Shown here one piece after another: positions 1-5,903 of a stretch of 7,017 nucleotides of DNA. Every line of letters starts with the position of its first letter. The first letter of the stretch is position 1. This DNA comes from an uncultured Verrucomicrobiae bacterium (GTDB taxonomy: Bacteria; Verrucomicrobiota; Verrucomicrobiia; Verrucomicrobiales; DEV007), in the NCBI GenBank assembly GCA_937898895.1, contig CALDKL010000525.1, forward strand, positions 1-7,017. The letters are read 5' to 3'. Position numbers and translations under genes: made by a program. The notes beneath the pieces are model-generated. The model was not told the DNA's origin and made no database searches. It was given only the letters and a program-made list of their open reading frames with translations.

Positions 1-3000
1 TATGAAAGACTCATCGAGGTGTTCGCCGGAGGCGGCCGTCGGGTCATTCTCATCGAACCGGTTCCCTTCGAGAAATCGGATCTGCCGAACGGCCCCGATT
101 TACCCTCACACAACACTCAACTCGCTGCCTACACTGCCGCGATACGAAAGCTTGCCGAGAAGCGGAGCTTGCCGTTCCTCGTCCTCACCAGGGAAGGGGA
201 AGATCGTCCCTCCCTCACCTCGAACGGAATCCATCTCAGTGAGGACGGCCACCGTTTTGTTGCTTTGCGGATTGTCGAGGGTCTGGGCCTCGCCCCGGAA
301 GCGGACGAAGCCCTTGTCGCCGCGTATCGCGAAATGAGGGAGTTCGAGCGTCTCTGGTTCGATTTCTGGAGACCCATGAATTGGTCTTTTCTCAAGGGCG
401 ACCGCACCCAGGTGCCCTACTCCCGCGACTGGCGGGATCAGCAGAAACGGCTGTTTCCCGAGGAGATGCATGAGTTTCTCCCGCTTCTCGAGCAGGCCGA
501 GAGAAATGTTCGTGCGTCCCTGACGAAACACCCCATTGTCCCCATCGTTGCGTCCTCCGCTGTCCCGGTCGTGCCGCCGACGGCCAAACCGCAATCACCC
601 GAAGAGGAACTCGCCTCGTTCCGGATCCTCGACGGATTTGCGGTGAATCTCTTCGCCTCCGAGTCGGACGGAGTCATCAAACCGGTACAGATGCGATGGG
701 ATGAGCGCGGGCGTCTATGGGTCGCCTGTGCCCTCAGCTATCCGCAGATCAAGCCTGGGGAAAGGGCCAACGACTACGTTCTCGTCTGCGAGGATACCGA
801 CGGTGACGGGAAGGCGGATCGGTTTCACAAATTCGTCGAAGGTCTCTTCATGCCCGCCGGGATTGAATTCGGCGACGGCGGCCTCTATGTCGCCCAGGGC
901 ACCGAACTGGTTCATTTCGCGGACACAGACAACGATGGAAAGGCCGATGAGCGCCGCCTCGTTCTCGGAGGATTTGGCACGGCGGACTCGCACCAGATGA
1001 TCAACTGCCTCAACCGGGGCTTCGGTGGCGAATTGTGGTTCACCCAGGGACATCACATCTATTCGCGGGTCGAGACTCCCTATGGCATCGAGACCCTGAA
1101 TCGCGCCGGAGTATGGCGCTGGCGGCCCCGCAGCGGACATCTCGACCCGTTTTTCCAATGGTCCTCCGCCGGGGCGAACTGCTGGGGCGTCGTCACGACC
1201 CGCTATGGCCAGCCCTTTCACAAGAGCGGTGCGAACATCGGTGCCTACTACAGCACGCCTGGTCTCGTCCGCTCGAATCTCGCCGTCGACAGCCGTGCCA
1301 TGAACCTCTGCCTCGCACCGATCAAACAGGTTGGCATGGAGTTTCTCGAGAGCAGTCACTTCCCCGAGGCGATGCAGGGCCGCATCCTCATCGGGGGATA
1401 CTACGGCAACACCCTCGAGCAGCATGCGCTGCGATATGAGGAGCGCTCCGGACTCTTTTCCACCGAGTTGCTGCCGAATCTGATCGAGACGAACAACAAG
1501 GTCTTTCGCCCGATCGAGGTGCGCACCGGACCCGATGGCGCGATCTATGTCGTGGATTGGTACAATCCGATCATCGGCCACTACCAGGCATCCTACCGTC
1601 ACCCCGACCGCGACAAGGAACATGGCCGCATCTGGCGTCTGACTGCAAAGGGTCGGCCCCTGACAAAACCCTCTTCGCTCGCCGAGGCGACCCTGTCGGA
1701 TTTGCTCGGGAAACTCGATTCAAAGGAGCGGTGGGAGCGCGAGCAAGTGAAGCGCCTCCTCTGCGAGCGCCCCGGCGGCGAAGTCGTTGCCGCCCTTGAC
1801 GCATGGGTGCCTTCTCTGAACTCCGGTGGGGAAACCGACGAATTCCGCCGCCTTCAGGCCCTCTCGATCTACGAGGCCCACGAGGCACCGCGACCGGAGT
1901 TGTTGAAGGGGCTGCTCGGTTCCGCCGATGCGAAGATCCGCGCCTACTCCACCCGCGCCCTCTCCACCTGGGCGCGCGACGGACGGCTGCCCGGGGCTCT
2001 CGCCTTGCTCGAGGCCCGGATCGCCGACGAAGATCCGCTCGTCCGCCTCGAGGCCATCGTCGCGTGCAGTTATCTGGAGGAGCCCAGGGCCGCCATGATC
2101 GCGGCCCGATCACTTGATGCGGACTTCAACGCCTACCACCGACATGCCCTCACCAAGACCCTTCATGCCACGCACCGAATCTGGGCACCGCTCTTGAGCA
2201 GGGGGGAATTCTCTTTTGAAAAAGACGAACACCTCCTCTTCGCTCTCCGGAACGGCTGGGTCGAAAACAATCCAGATGATTTCAGCCATCTCAGTGGCGG
2301 GGCGGTCGACTATCATCCGCAGGCGGCTTCCCGAGAGGTCCGCACCGTCATCCTGCGGCAGATCGAGAAGGCGAGCAATGACCCTGCTCGCGAAACGATC
2401 TGGCTGGGCGCCCTCGCGAGTTCCGCCACCCCGGCAGACCTGCCGATGCTCCTCGAACGCGGTGCGAAGCATCCGGAGTTGCTCGCCGCCATTCGGATCT
2501 CTCCCGATTCTGACCCCACCGCTCTCCTTGCGCCGCTATGGGCCCATGTCGATCCCGCAGTGCAAAAGGAAGTGGTGCGTTTGTCAGGATTGTGGAAGGC
2601 GCGGAGCTTCACGGATCGCATCCGCGTCCTTGCCTTTGACGAGCATTCGCCGTTGCGCGACGTTGCCTTTGAGTCCCTCCTCATCCTCGATCCGGATGCC
2701 GCCGTGGCAAGGAGGCTCGCATCGCTCCGCCAGATCTCCGATCCGGCCGCCGCCGCGCCTCTTCTGACCTCCCTTCTCGTCCGGGCAGAGGGACGGGCGG
2801 CTCTCGTCCGCGCCCTAGAGAAGCCCGATGGGCTGCCTGCTGCCGCCGCGAAGACCGCGCTCGAGTCGCTCCATCAGATCGGCCGCGCCGAGCCCGACCT
2901 GACGGGTCCGCTCATGAAATTGGCCGGGCTCAATGCCGCTCTCCCCGTCTACACGAAGGAGTATGTCGCCAGGCTCGTGAAGGCGGCACGCACCTCCGGA

Positions 3001-3414
3001 GACGCCGCCGAAGGGAAAAGGATATACGAATCGGCCGGCTGCATCGCCTGTCATATCCCAGGGCCGAACCAGAGCAGGATCGGACCGGATCTCAGCGCGA
3101 TCAGTCGAGGCTTGCCCCCCGAACTCCTCGTTACCGAACTTGTCTGGCCGGCTCTCAACGTCAAAGAGGGCTACGAGGCCGCGACCGTCACCCGGAAGGA
3201 CGGCACCGTCGTCACCGGCTTCAGGCAGACGGAGACCGCCGAGGCCATTGCCATTCGCGACCTCGCCACGGGCGAGGTGAAGACCATCCCCAGGGCCGAG
3301 ATCGGGGAAGTCCGGACGGGCGGAACGGTGATGCCGGACGGTCTCACCGCCGGGATGGAGGAACGACAGTTGGCGCATCTGGTACGCTATCTGATGAGCC
3401 TGGGGGCCGAGTGA
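1..3414 (+). CDS. PVC-type haem-binding multidomain protein (SGNH tail, dehydrogenase-like propeller, HEAT repeats, cytochrome c), 5' partial
   Basis: The frame is open from base 1 to TGA at 3412-3414 (1,137 codons), so the true start lies upstream; the GTG at 19 falls inside a conserved domain. Codons 1-92 look like the C-terminal part of an SGNH/GDSL hydrolase, ending in SNGIHLSEDGH with the block V His at codon 78. A linker with FWRPMNWSFLKG (about 110-137) follows. Codons 200-555 match the PVC 'membrane-bound dehydrogenase' domain (TIGR02604-like), including two DxDxDGKAD loops (793-819, 922-948), RVETPYG and VDWYNPIIGHYQ. Codons 555-1000 are helical and HEAT-like. Codons 1000-1137 form a TIGR02603-like cytochrome domain with haem motif CIACH (3040-3054) and a probable distal Met in VMPDGL (Met at 3331-3333). 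Such proteins are thought to be exported redox or carbohydrate-related enzymes; substrate and partner cannot be read here. The signal peptide would lie outside the window. No clear terminator follows. Family assignment is confident; function is not. Confidence 0.9.
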   Translation, partial: YERLIEVFAGGGRRVILIEPVPFEKSDLPNGPDLPSHNTQLAAYTAAIRKLAEKRSLPFLVLTREGEDRPSLTSNGIHLSEDGHRFVALRIVEGLGLAPEADEALVAAYREMREFERLWFDFWRPMNWSFLKGDRTQVPYSRDWRDQQKRLFPEEMHEFLPLLEQAERNVRASLTKHPIVPIVASSAVPVVPPTAKPQSPEEELASFRILDGFAVNLFASESDGVIKPVQMRWDERGRLWVACALSYPQIKPGERANDYVLVCEDTDGDGKADRFHKFVEGLFMPAGIEFGDGGLYVAQGTELVHFADTDNDGKADERRLVLGGFGTADSHQMINCLNRGFGGELWFTQGHHIYSRVETPYGIETLNRAGVWRWRPRSGHLDPFFQWSSAGANCWGVVTTRYGQPFHKSGANIGAYYSTPGLVRSNLAVDSRAMNLCLAPIKQVGMEFLESSHFPEAMQGRILIGGYYGNTLEQHALRYEERSGLFSTELLPNLIETNNKVFRPIEVRTGPDGAIYVVDWYNPIIGHYQASYRHPDRDKEHGRIWRLTAKGRPLTKPSSLAEATLSDLLGKLDSKERWEREQVKRLLCERPGGEVVAALDAWVPSLNSGGETDEFRRLQALSIYEAHEAPRPELLKGLLGSADAKIRAYSTRALSTWARDGRLPGALALLEARIADEDPLVRLEAIVACSYLEEPRAAMIAARSLDADFNAYHRHALTKTLHATHRIWAPLLSRGEFSFEKDEHLLFALRNGWVENNPDDFSHLSGGAVDYHPQAASREVRTVILRQIEKASNDPARETIWLGALASSATPADLPMLLERGAKHPELLAAIRISPDSDPTALLAPLWAHVDPAVQKEVVRLSGLWKARSFTDRIRVLAFDEHSPLRDVAFESLLILDPDAAVARRLASLRQISDPAAAAPLLTSLLVRAEGRAALVRALEKPDGLPAAAAKTALESLHQIGRAEPDLTGPLMKLAGLNAALPVYTKEYVARLVKAARTSGDAAEGKRIYESAGCIACHIPGPNQSRIGPDLSAISRGLPPELLVTELVWPALNVKEGYEAATVTRKDGTVVTGFRQTETAEAIAIRDLATGEVKTIPRAEIGEVRTGGTVMPDGLTAGMEERQLAHLVRYLMSLGAE

Positions 3415-3469
3415 GGGAAGCCGGTGCAGGAGCGGCGTTGGCGCTTCCTGAAACAAGACTTGCGGGCGC

Positions 3470-3487
3470 TTGTGAAATTTTTCACAA
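3470..3487. promoter_or_regulatory. Operator-like perfect dyad, CRP/FNR-family spacing, upstream of atpB
   Basis: The sequence TTGTGAAATTTTTCACAA is a perfect inverted repeat with 8-bp arms and a 2-bp centre. It contains TGTGA, six bases, then TCACA, which is the half-site and spacing consensus of CRP-type regulators. A further TTCAC copy follows at 3489-3493. It sits in an AT-rich island inside GC-rich DNA, 56 bp after the upstream stop codon and 109 bp before the atpB start. Which regulator binds, and whether it activates or represses, cannot be told from the sequence. The lack of a T-run and the AT-rich arms argue against a terminator. Confidence 0.55.
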
Positions 3488-3494
3488 ATTCACC

Positions 3495-3522
3495 TTGCGC
3501 ACGTTCGGAGCGTGTTTAGGAT
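3495..3522 (+). promoter_or_regulatory. Possible sigma70-type promoter for the atp operon
   Basis: A TTGCGC element (3495-3500) lies 16 bp before TAGGAT (3517-3522). The -10 matches TATAAT at four of six positions; the -35 matches only its TTG. The placement is sensible, directly after the dyad and AT-rich stretch, and would give a leader of roughly 70 nt before atpB. The match is weak. Transcription from a promoter inside or upstream of the preceding gene is also possible, because no terminator separates them. Confidence 0.3.
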
Positions 3523-3531
3523 GCCGCCCTC

Positions 3532-3556
3532 CCGCGAAGGCGACGCACTTTCGCGG
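3532..3556 (+). other. Leader hairpin before atpB
   Basis: CCGCGAA (3532-3538) can pair with TTCGCGG (3550-3556) to make a 7-bp stem with an 11-nt loop. It is followed by an 8-C run (3557-3564) and then a 6-C run (3574-3579), not by T residues, so it is unlikely to be an intrinsic terminator. If transcription starts near 3529 it would lie at the 5' end of the atp transcript, where it might protect the mRNA or affect translation. This is a structural observation only. Confidence 0.35.
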
Positions 3557-3596
3557 CCCCCCCCGAGAGCGCTCCCCCCGTGTGCTCCCGTTCACG

Positions 3597-4499
3597 ATGG
3601 CTCTATCCACTTCCATGCTTTCCCTCGACATTCTGCCGATCCTCGCCGCCGGGGGGATCGGGGCGCCGACTTTGCCGGATCTGGGCTGGTTCACCAACTC
3701 GATTTTTGTCGCCGTCGTCGTCACGGTCAGCATCCTCCTGTTCACGCGCATGGCCACAAAGCGCATGGAACTGATCCCCGGAGCAAAACAGAACCTCGTC
3801 GAATACCTCATCGAATTTCTCTACGGCCAGGTCGAGGGCATTGTCGGCAAGCACGTCGCTCCGAAAGCCTTTCCGCTCCTCGCCACGCTCTTTATTTTTA
3901 TTCTCTGTTCGAACTGGTTCGGGCTGCTCCCCGGAGTCGGGACGATGGGCTTCGGAGAGGGGCCGACAAAACATTTCCTCACCCTCGACACAAGCGTGGT
4001 TGACAGTCACGGGCACGCGACCTACACGCCCCTGCTGCGTCCCGCGACGGCCGACCTGAACATGACCCTGGCTCTCGCGGCGGTGTTCATGCTGGTGTGG
4101 TTGTATCTCTCGGTGAAGGAACTCGGCGTATGGGGCACTATCGTTCACATCTTCGGGCCGAAGGGTGGTCTCCAGGGGGCTTTGAAATATGCCCTGATGC
4201 CGATCTTCATCTTTGTCGGGATCATCGAAGTAGTTTCGATCATCTTCCGCCCGATGTCGCTCTCGTTGCGGCTTCTCGGAAATATCTTTGCGGGGGAAAC
4301 GCTCCTGCACACGATGGGAGAACTCGGAAAGCCAATTGGCTTCCCTGGGTGGGTCGCCTGGCTTTCCTCGGTAGTCTTCCCGCTGCCATTCTATTTCATG
4401 GAGATCCTCGTCGGGGCTCTTCAGGCGACGGTCTTCTCTCTGCTCTGTGCGGTCTATATCAAGCTCGCGACGACCCATGAGGAGGGCGAGCATCACTGA
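3597..4499 (+). CDS. atpB: F-type ATP synthase subunit a
   Basis: This encodes the 300-residue membrane stator subunit that provides the two proton half-channels facing the c-ring. The essential arginine is R225 in SLSLRLLGN (E. coli R210). E211, E234 in FAGE and Q276 in EILVGALQA match the conserved polar residues of the last helices. TPLLRPATADLN (144-155) is the conserved segment before a membrane helix. Hydrophobic spans lie near 34-51, 92-113, 155-173, 198-217 and 255-290. The tail is His/Glu-rich. ATG 3597 is chosen because it gives a normal-length N-terminus; the frame is open back to GTG 3411, but that stretch is not protein-like. ATG 3615 is an alternative start. No Shine-Dalgarno precedes either. 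It is the first gene of the atp cluster; no atpI is seen before it. Confidence 0.96.
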   Translation: MALSTSMLSLDILPILAAGGIGAPTLPDLGWFTNSIFVAVVVTVSILLFTRMATKRMELIPGAKQNLVEYLIEFLYGQVEGIVGKHVAPKAFPLLATLFIFILCSNWFGLLPGVGTMGFGEGPTKHFLTLDTSVVDSHGHATYTPLLRPATADLNMTLALAAVFMLVWLYLSVKELGVWGTIVHIFGPKGGLQGALKYALMPIFIFVGIIEVVSIIFRPMSLSLRLLGNIFAGETLLHTMGELGKPIGFPGWVAWLSSVVFPLPFYFMEILVGALQATVFSLLCAVYIKLATTHEEGEHH

Positions 4500-4501
4500 G
4501 A

Positions 4502-4547
4502 CACGGCTTTTGCCATCGTGACCATGCCGTGAGCGTGGGCGATGGCA
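4502..4547 (+). other. Interlocked stems (possible pseudoknot) between atpB and atpE
   Basis: Two perfect stems overlap in pseudoknot order. CACGGC (4502-4507) pairs with GCCGTG (4526-4531), and TGCCATCG (4511-4518) pairs with CGATGGCA (4540-4547). Linkers are 3, 7 and 8 nt, which would permit an H-type pseudoknot; otherwise the two stems are alternative folds. The structure ends 32 nt before the atpE ATG, and the stretch in between is A/C-rich and looks unstructured. A role in mRNA processing or in promoting atpE translation is inference. Confidence 0.4.
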
Positions 4548-4579
4548 CGCAACACCCAATACCAAATCCAGAAACGAAT

Positions 4580-4825
4580 ATGATCCAAATCGTCACCACC
4601 CTCGCCGAAGCCGCCGCTGCTTCCGGTGCCTTCAACGGAAACTTCGCCCTCGGTATCGCCGGTGCCGGCGCCGGTATCGGCCTCGGCCTCATCGGCATGG
4701 CGTCCGCCCAGGCGGTCGGCCGCAACCCCAGTGCCTTCGGCAACATCCTGACCATCGGCATCATCGGGATGGCGCTCGCTGAGGCCATCGCGATCTACGC
4801 CTTCATCATGGCCCTGCAAGGCTGA
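4580..4825 (+). CDS. atpE: F-type ATP synthase subunit c (proteolipid ring)
   Basis: This 81-residue two-helix hairpin protein forms the rotor ring of Fo. Helix 1 carries an alternating glycine motif (G28, G30, G32, G34, G36). The polar loop contains R48-N49-P50, in the place of the usual RQP. Helix 2 carries the ion-binding carboxylate E68 in GMALAEAIAIYAF. The residues following E68 are Ala-Ile, not Ser/Thr, and the helix-1 position occupied by Gln in sodium enzymes is Leu35, so proton coupling is inferred. ATG 4580 is preferred because it gives a typical c length; an in-frame GTG at 4529 would add 17 polar residues and overlap the predicted stem. No Shine-Dalgarno is present; the upstream region is A/C-rich. 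It is flanked by structured RNA on both sides. Confidence 0.97.
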   Translation: MIQIVTTLAEAAAASGAFNGNFALGIAGAGAGIGLGLIGMASAQAVGRNPSAFGNILTIGIIGMALAEAIAIYAFIMALQG

Positions 4826-4839
4826 TTGGTTTTCCGGAT

Positions 4840-4870
4840 CGGTCTGCGGTTCCCGAAGAGCCGCAGGCCG
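4840..4870 (+). other. Strong GC-rich hairpin between atpE and atpF
   Basis: CGGTCTGCGG (4840-4849) pairs with CCGCAGGCCG (4861-4870): ten pairs, comprising eight G-C, one A-U and one G-U, with an 11-nt loop. It begins 14 nt after the atpE stop codon. No T-run follows, so complete intrinsic termination is unlikely. It could stabilise an atpE 3' end or partly attenuate transcription into atpF, which would favour c over b; this role is inferred. Confidence 0.6.
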
Positions 4871-4878
4871 CCCCAATT

Positions 4879-4892
4879 CTCCCGCAGGGGAG
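4879..4892 (+). other. Small GCAG-loop hairpin after the atpE-atpF stem
   Basis: CTCCC (4879-4883) pairs with GGGAG (4888-4892) around a four-base loop, directly downstream of the larger hairpin. A pyrimidine-rich CCCTTTCCC follows. The two stems could stack in tandem. The stem is short and could be chance in GC-rich DNA. Confidence 0.35.
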
Positions 4893-4930
4893 CCCTTTCC
4901 CAACATTTGTAATCCTCAACTCCCGCGACG

Positions 4931-5431
4931 ATGGCTGACATTCTAAAGACGTTCGGGCTCGACTGGCCGAAGTTCCTGGCTCAGGTGATCATTGTGCTGG
5001 TCGTCTACTTCATTCTCGCGAAGTACGCATTTGGACCGGTCCTCGCCATGCTCGAGGTGCGCCGCCGCCGGATCGCCGAGGGTGAGGCCAATCTCGAGAC
5101 GATCAAAGCCGAGATGGGCAAAGCCGAAGAGAAGGTGCGCGGCATGCTTGACAAGGCGAATGCCGATGCCGAGCGACTCATTGCCGAGGCACGCGACAGC
5201 GCCGAGGCCGTCCGAAATCAGAAGACCCAGGAGGCCATCAAGGAGGCCCAGTCCATCCTCGAAAAGGCGCGCGACGCATCGCGTCTCGAGCATGAAGCGA
5301 CGATGAACGAACTGAAGCGCGACTTTGGCCGCCTCGTCATCGACGCGACCTCGAAAGTCACCGGCAAGGTCCTCGACGAGAAGGACCAGAAACGCATCAA
5401 CGAGGAGGCAGTGGGCCAGGTCGCCCTCTGA
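4931..5431 (+). CDS. atpF: F-type ATP synthase subunit b
   Basis: This encodes the 166-residue peripheral stalk subunit, anchored in the membrane by one N-terminal helix and reaching up to delta and F1. LDWPKFLAQV (10-19) and YAFGPVLAMLEVRRRRIAEG (32-51) are typical of the family. The membrane span is about residues 13-33. The remainder is a long charged Ala/Glu/Lys-rich coiled coil to about residue 150, ending in SKVTGKVLDEKDQKRINEE, a conserved C-terminal segment. Only one b gene appears between c and delta, so a homodimeric stalk is likely rather than b/b'. The start ATG at 4931 has no Shine-Dalgarno and lies 105 bp after the atpE stop, the largest gap within the atp cluster. Length is normal for b. 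Confidence 0.95.
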   Translation: MADILKTFGLDWPKFLAQVIIVLVVYFILAKYAFGPVLAMLEVRRRRIAEGEANLETIKAEMGKAEEKVRGMLDKANADAERLIAEARDSAEAVRNQKTQEAIKEAQSILEKARDASRLEHEATMNELKRDFGRLVIDATSKVTGKVLDEKDQKRINEEAVGQVAL

Positions 5432-5470
5432 TCCGATCACTAGGCGACTCCCTTTTCCCTTCCACCGTCC

Positions 5471-5866
5471 ATGAAATCACGCAAAGAGGCCCTGCGAACC
5501 GCGAAGAAGATCTTCGCTGCTTCTCTGACGGACGGTCGCCTCGATGAGTCGCTGGTGAAGCGGGTGGTGGCAAAACTCTCTTCTTCGCGTCCTCGCGGGT
5601 ATCAGGAAGTGGCGGATGCCTATTGGCGTCTCGTCCGGCTCGAGGTGGAGAAGAACCGCGCCGTCGTGCAGAGTGCGGTGGCTCTCGACGAGCCCACCAG
5701 GGCGCGCCTTACCGCCGACCTGAAGAAAAAATACGGATCGCAGATCGCCCCGGAGTTTTCCGTCCATCCCGAGCTGTTGGGTGGAATGAAAATTCGCGTC
5801 GGCAGCGATGTCTGGGACGGATCCGTGAAAAACCGCCTCGAGCGGCTCTCCGAACAATTCAACTGA
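5471..5866 (+). CDS. atpH: F-type ATP synthase subunit delta (short form)
   Basis: This encodes the stalk-cap subunit (OSCP homologue) that joins the b dimer to the top of the alpha/beta hexamer. The C-terminal signature is clear: VHPELLGGMKIRVGSDVWDG continuing to SVKNRLERL (residues 98-126), equivalent to the DPsLIGGlrirvGd...DgSvrgrL motif. The protein is only 131 residues against roughly 175-185 in most bacteria. The shortening is in the N-terminal domain: the usual six-helix alpha-binding domain has little more than 60 residues here. The frame starts cleanly at ATG 5471, 39 bp after atpF, with no sign of a frameshift. No Shine-Dalgarno is present; a pyrimidine-rich tract precedes the start. 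I believe similar short deltas occur in Verrucomicrobiota, which would make this a lineage trait. Confidence 0.9.
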   Translation: MKSRKEALRTAKKIFAASLTDGRLDESLVKRVVAKLSSSRPRGYQEVADAYWRLVRLEVEKNRAVVQSAVALDEPTRARLTADLKKKYGSQIAPEFSVHPELLGGMKIRVGSDVWDGSVKNRLERLSEQFN

Positions 5867-5903
5867 CCAACACTGACTCAACCGATTCACCTGACGCCAC
5901 GTC

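Noticed and set aside
19..21. GTG as the start of the haem protein
   Set aside because: The frame is open from base 1, and the codons before and after the GTG form one continuous conserved strand of the SGNH domain, so the gene starts outside the window.
715..1623. Open frame of 302 codons on the minus strand inside the haem protein gene
   Set aside because: It lies wholly opposite a well-supported coding domain and shows no family motif; codon structure explains it.
2216..2767. Open frame of 183 codons in a second + frame within the HEAT region
   Set aside because: Its product is Ser/Arg/Pro-rich, typical of a wrong frame in GC-rich coding DNA, and the main frame is uninterrupted there.
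3416..3448. Possible terminator after the haem protein (GGAAGC pairing with GCTTCC)
   Set aside because: There are only six pairs around a 21-nt loop and no T-run follows, so an intrinsic terminator is not supported.
3411..3596. GTG-initiated N-terminal extension of atpB
   Set aside because: It would overlap the upstream stop, span the operator-like dyad and hairpin, and add 62 residues without family similarity.
3603..4565. Long open frame on the minus strand (320 codons) opposite atpB
   Set aside because: It is the antisense shadow of a strongly conserved gene in GC-rich DNA. Its product is charged and low in recognisable motifs, with no start signal.
4529..4579. GTG start for atpE 17 codons upstream
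   Set aside because: It would add a polar Pro-rich extension not found on c subunits, and the GTG lies within predicted RNA structure.
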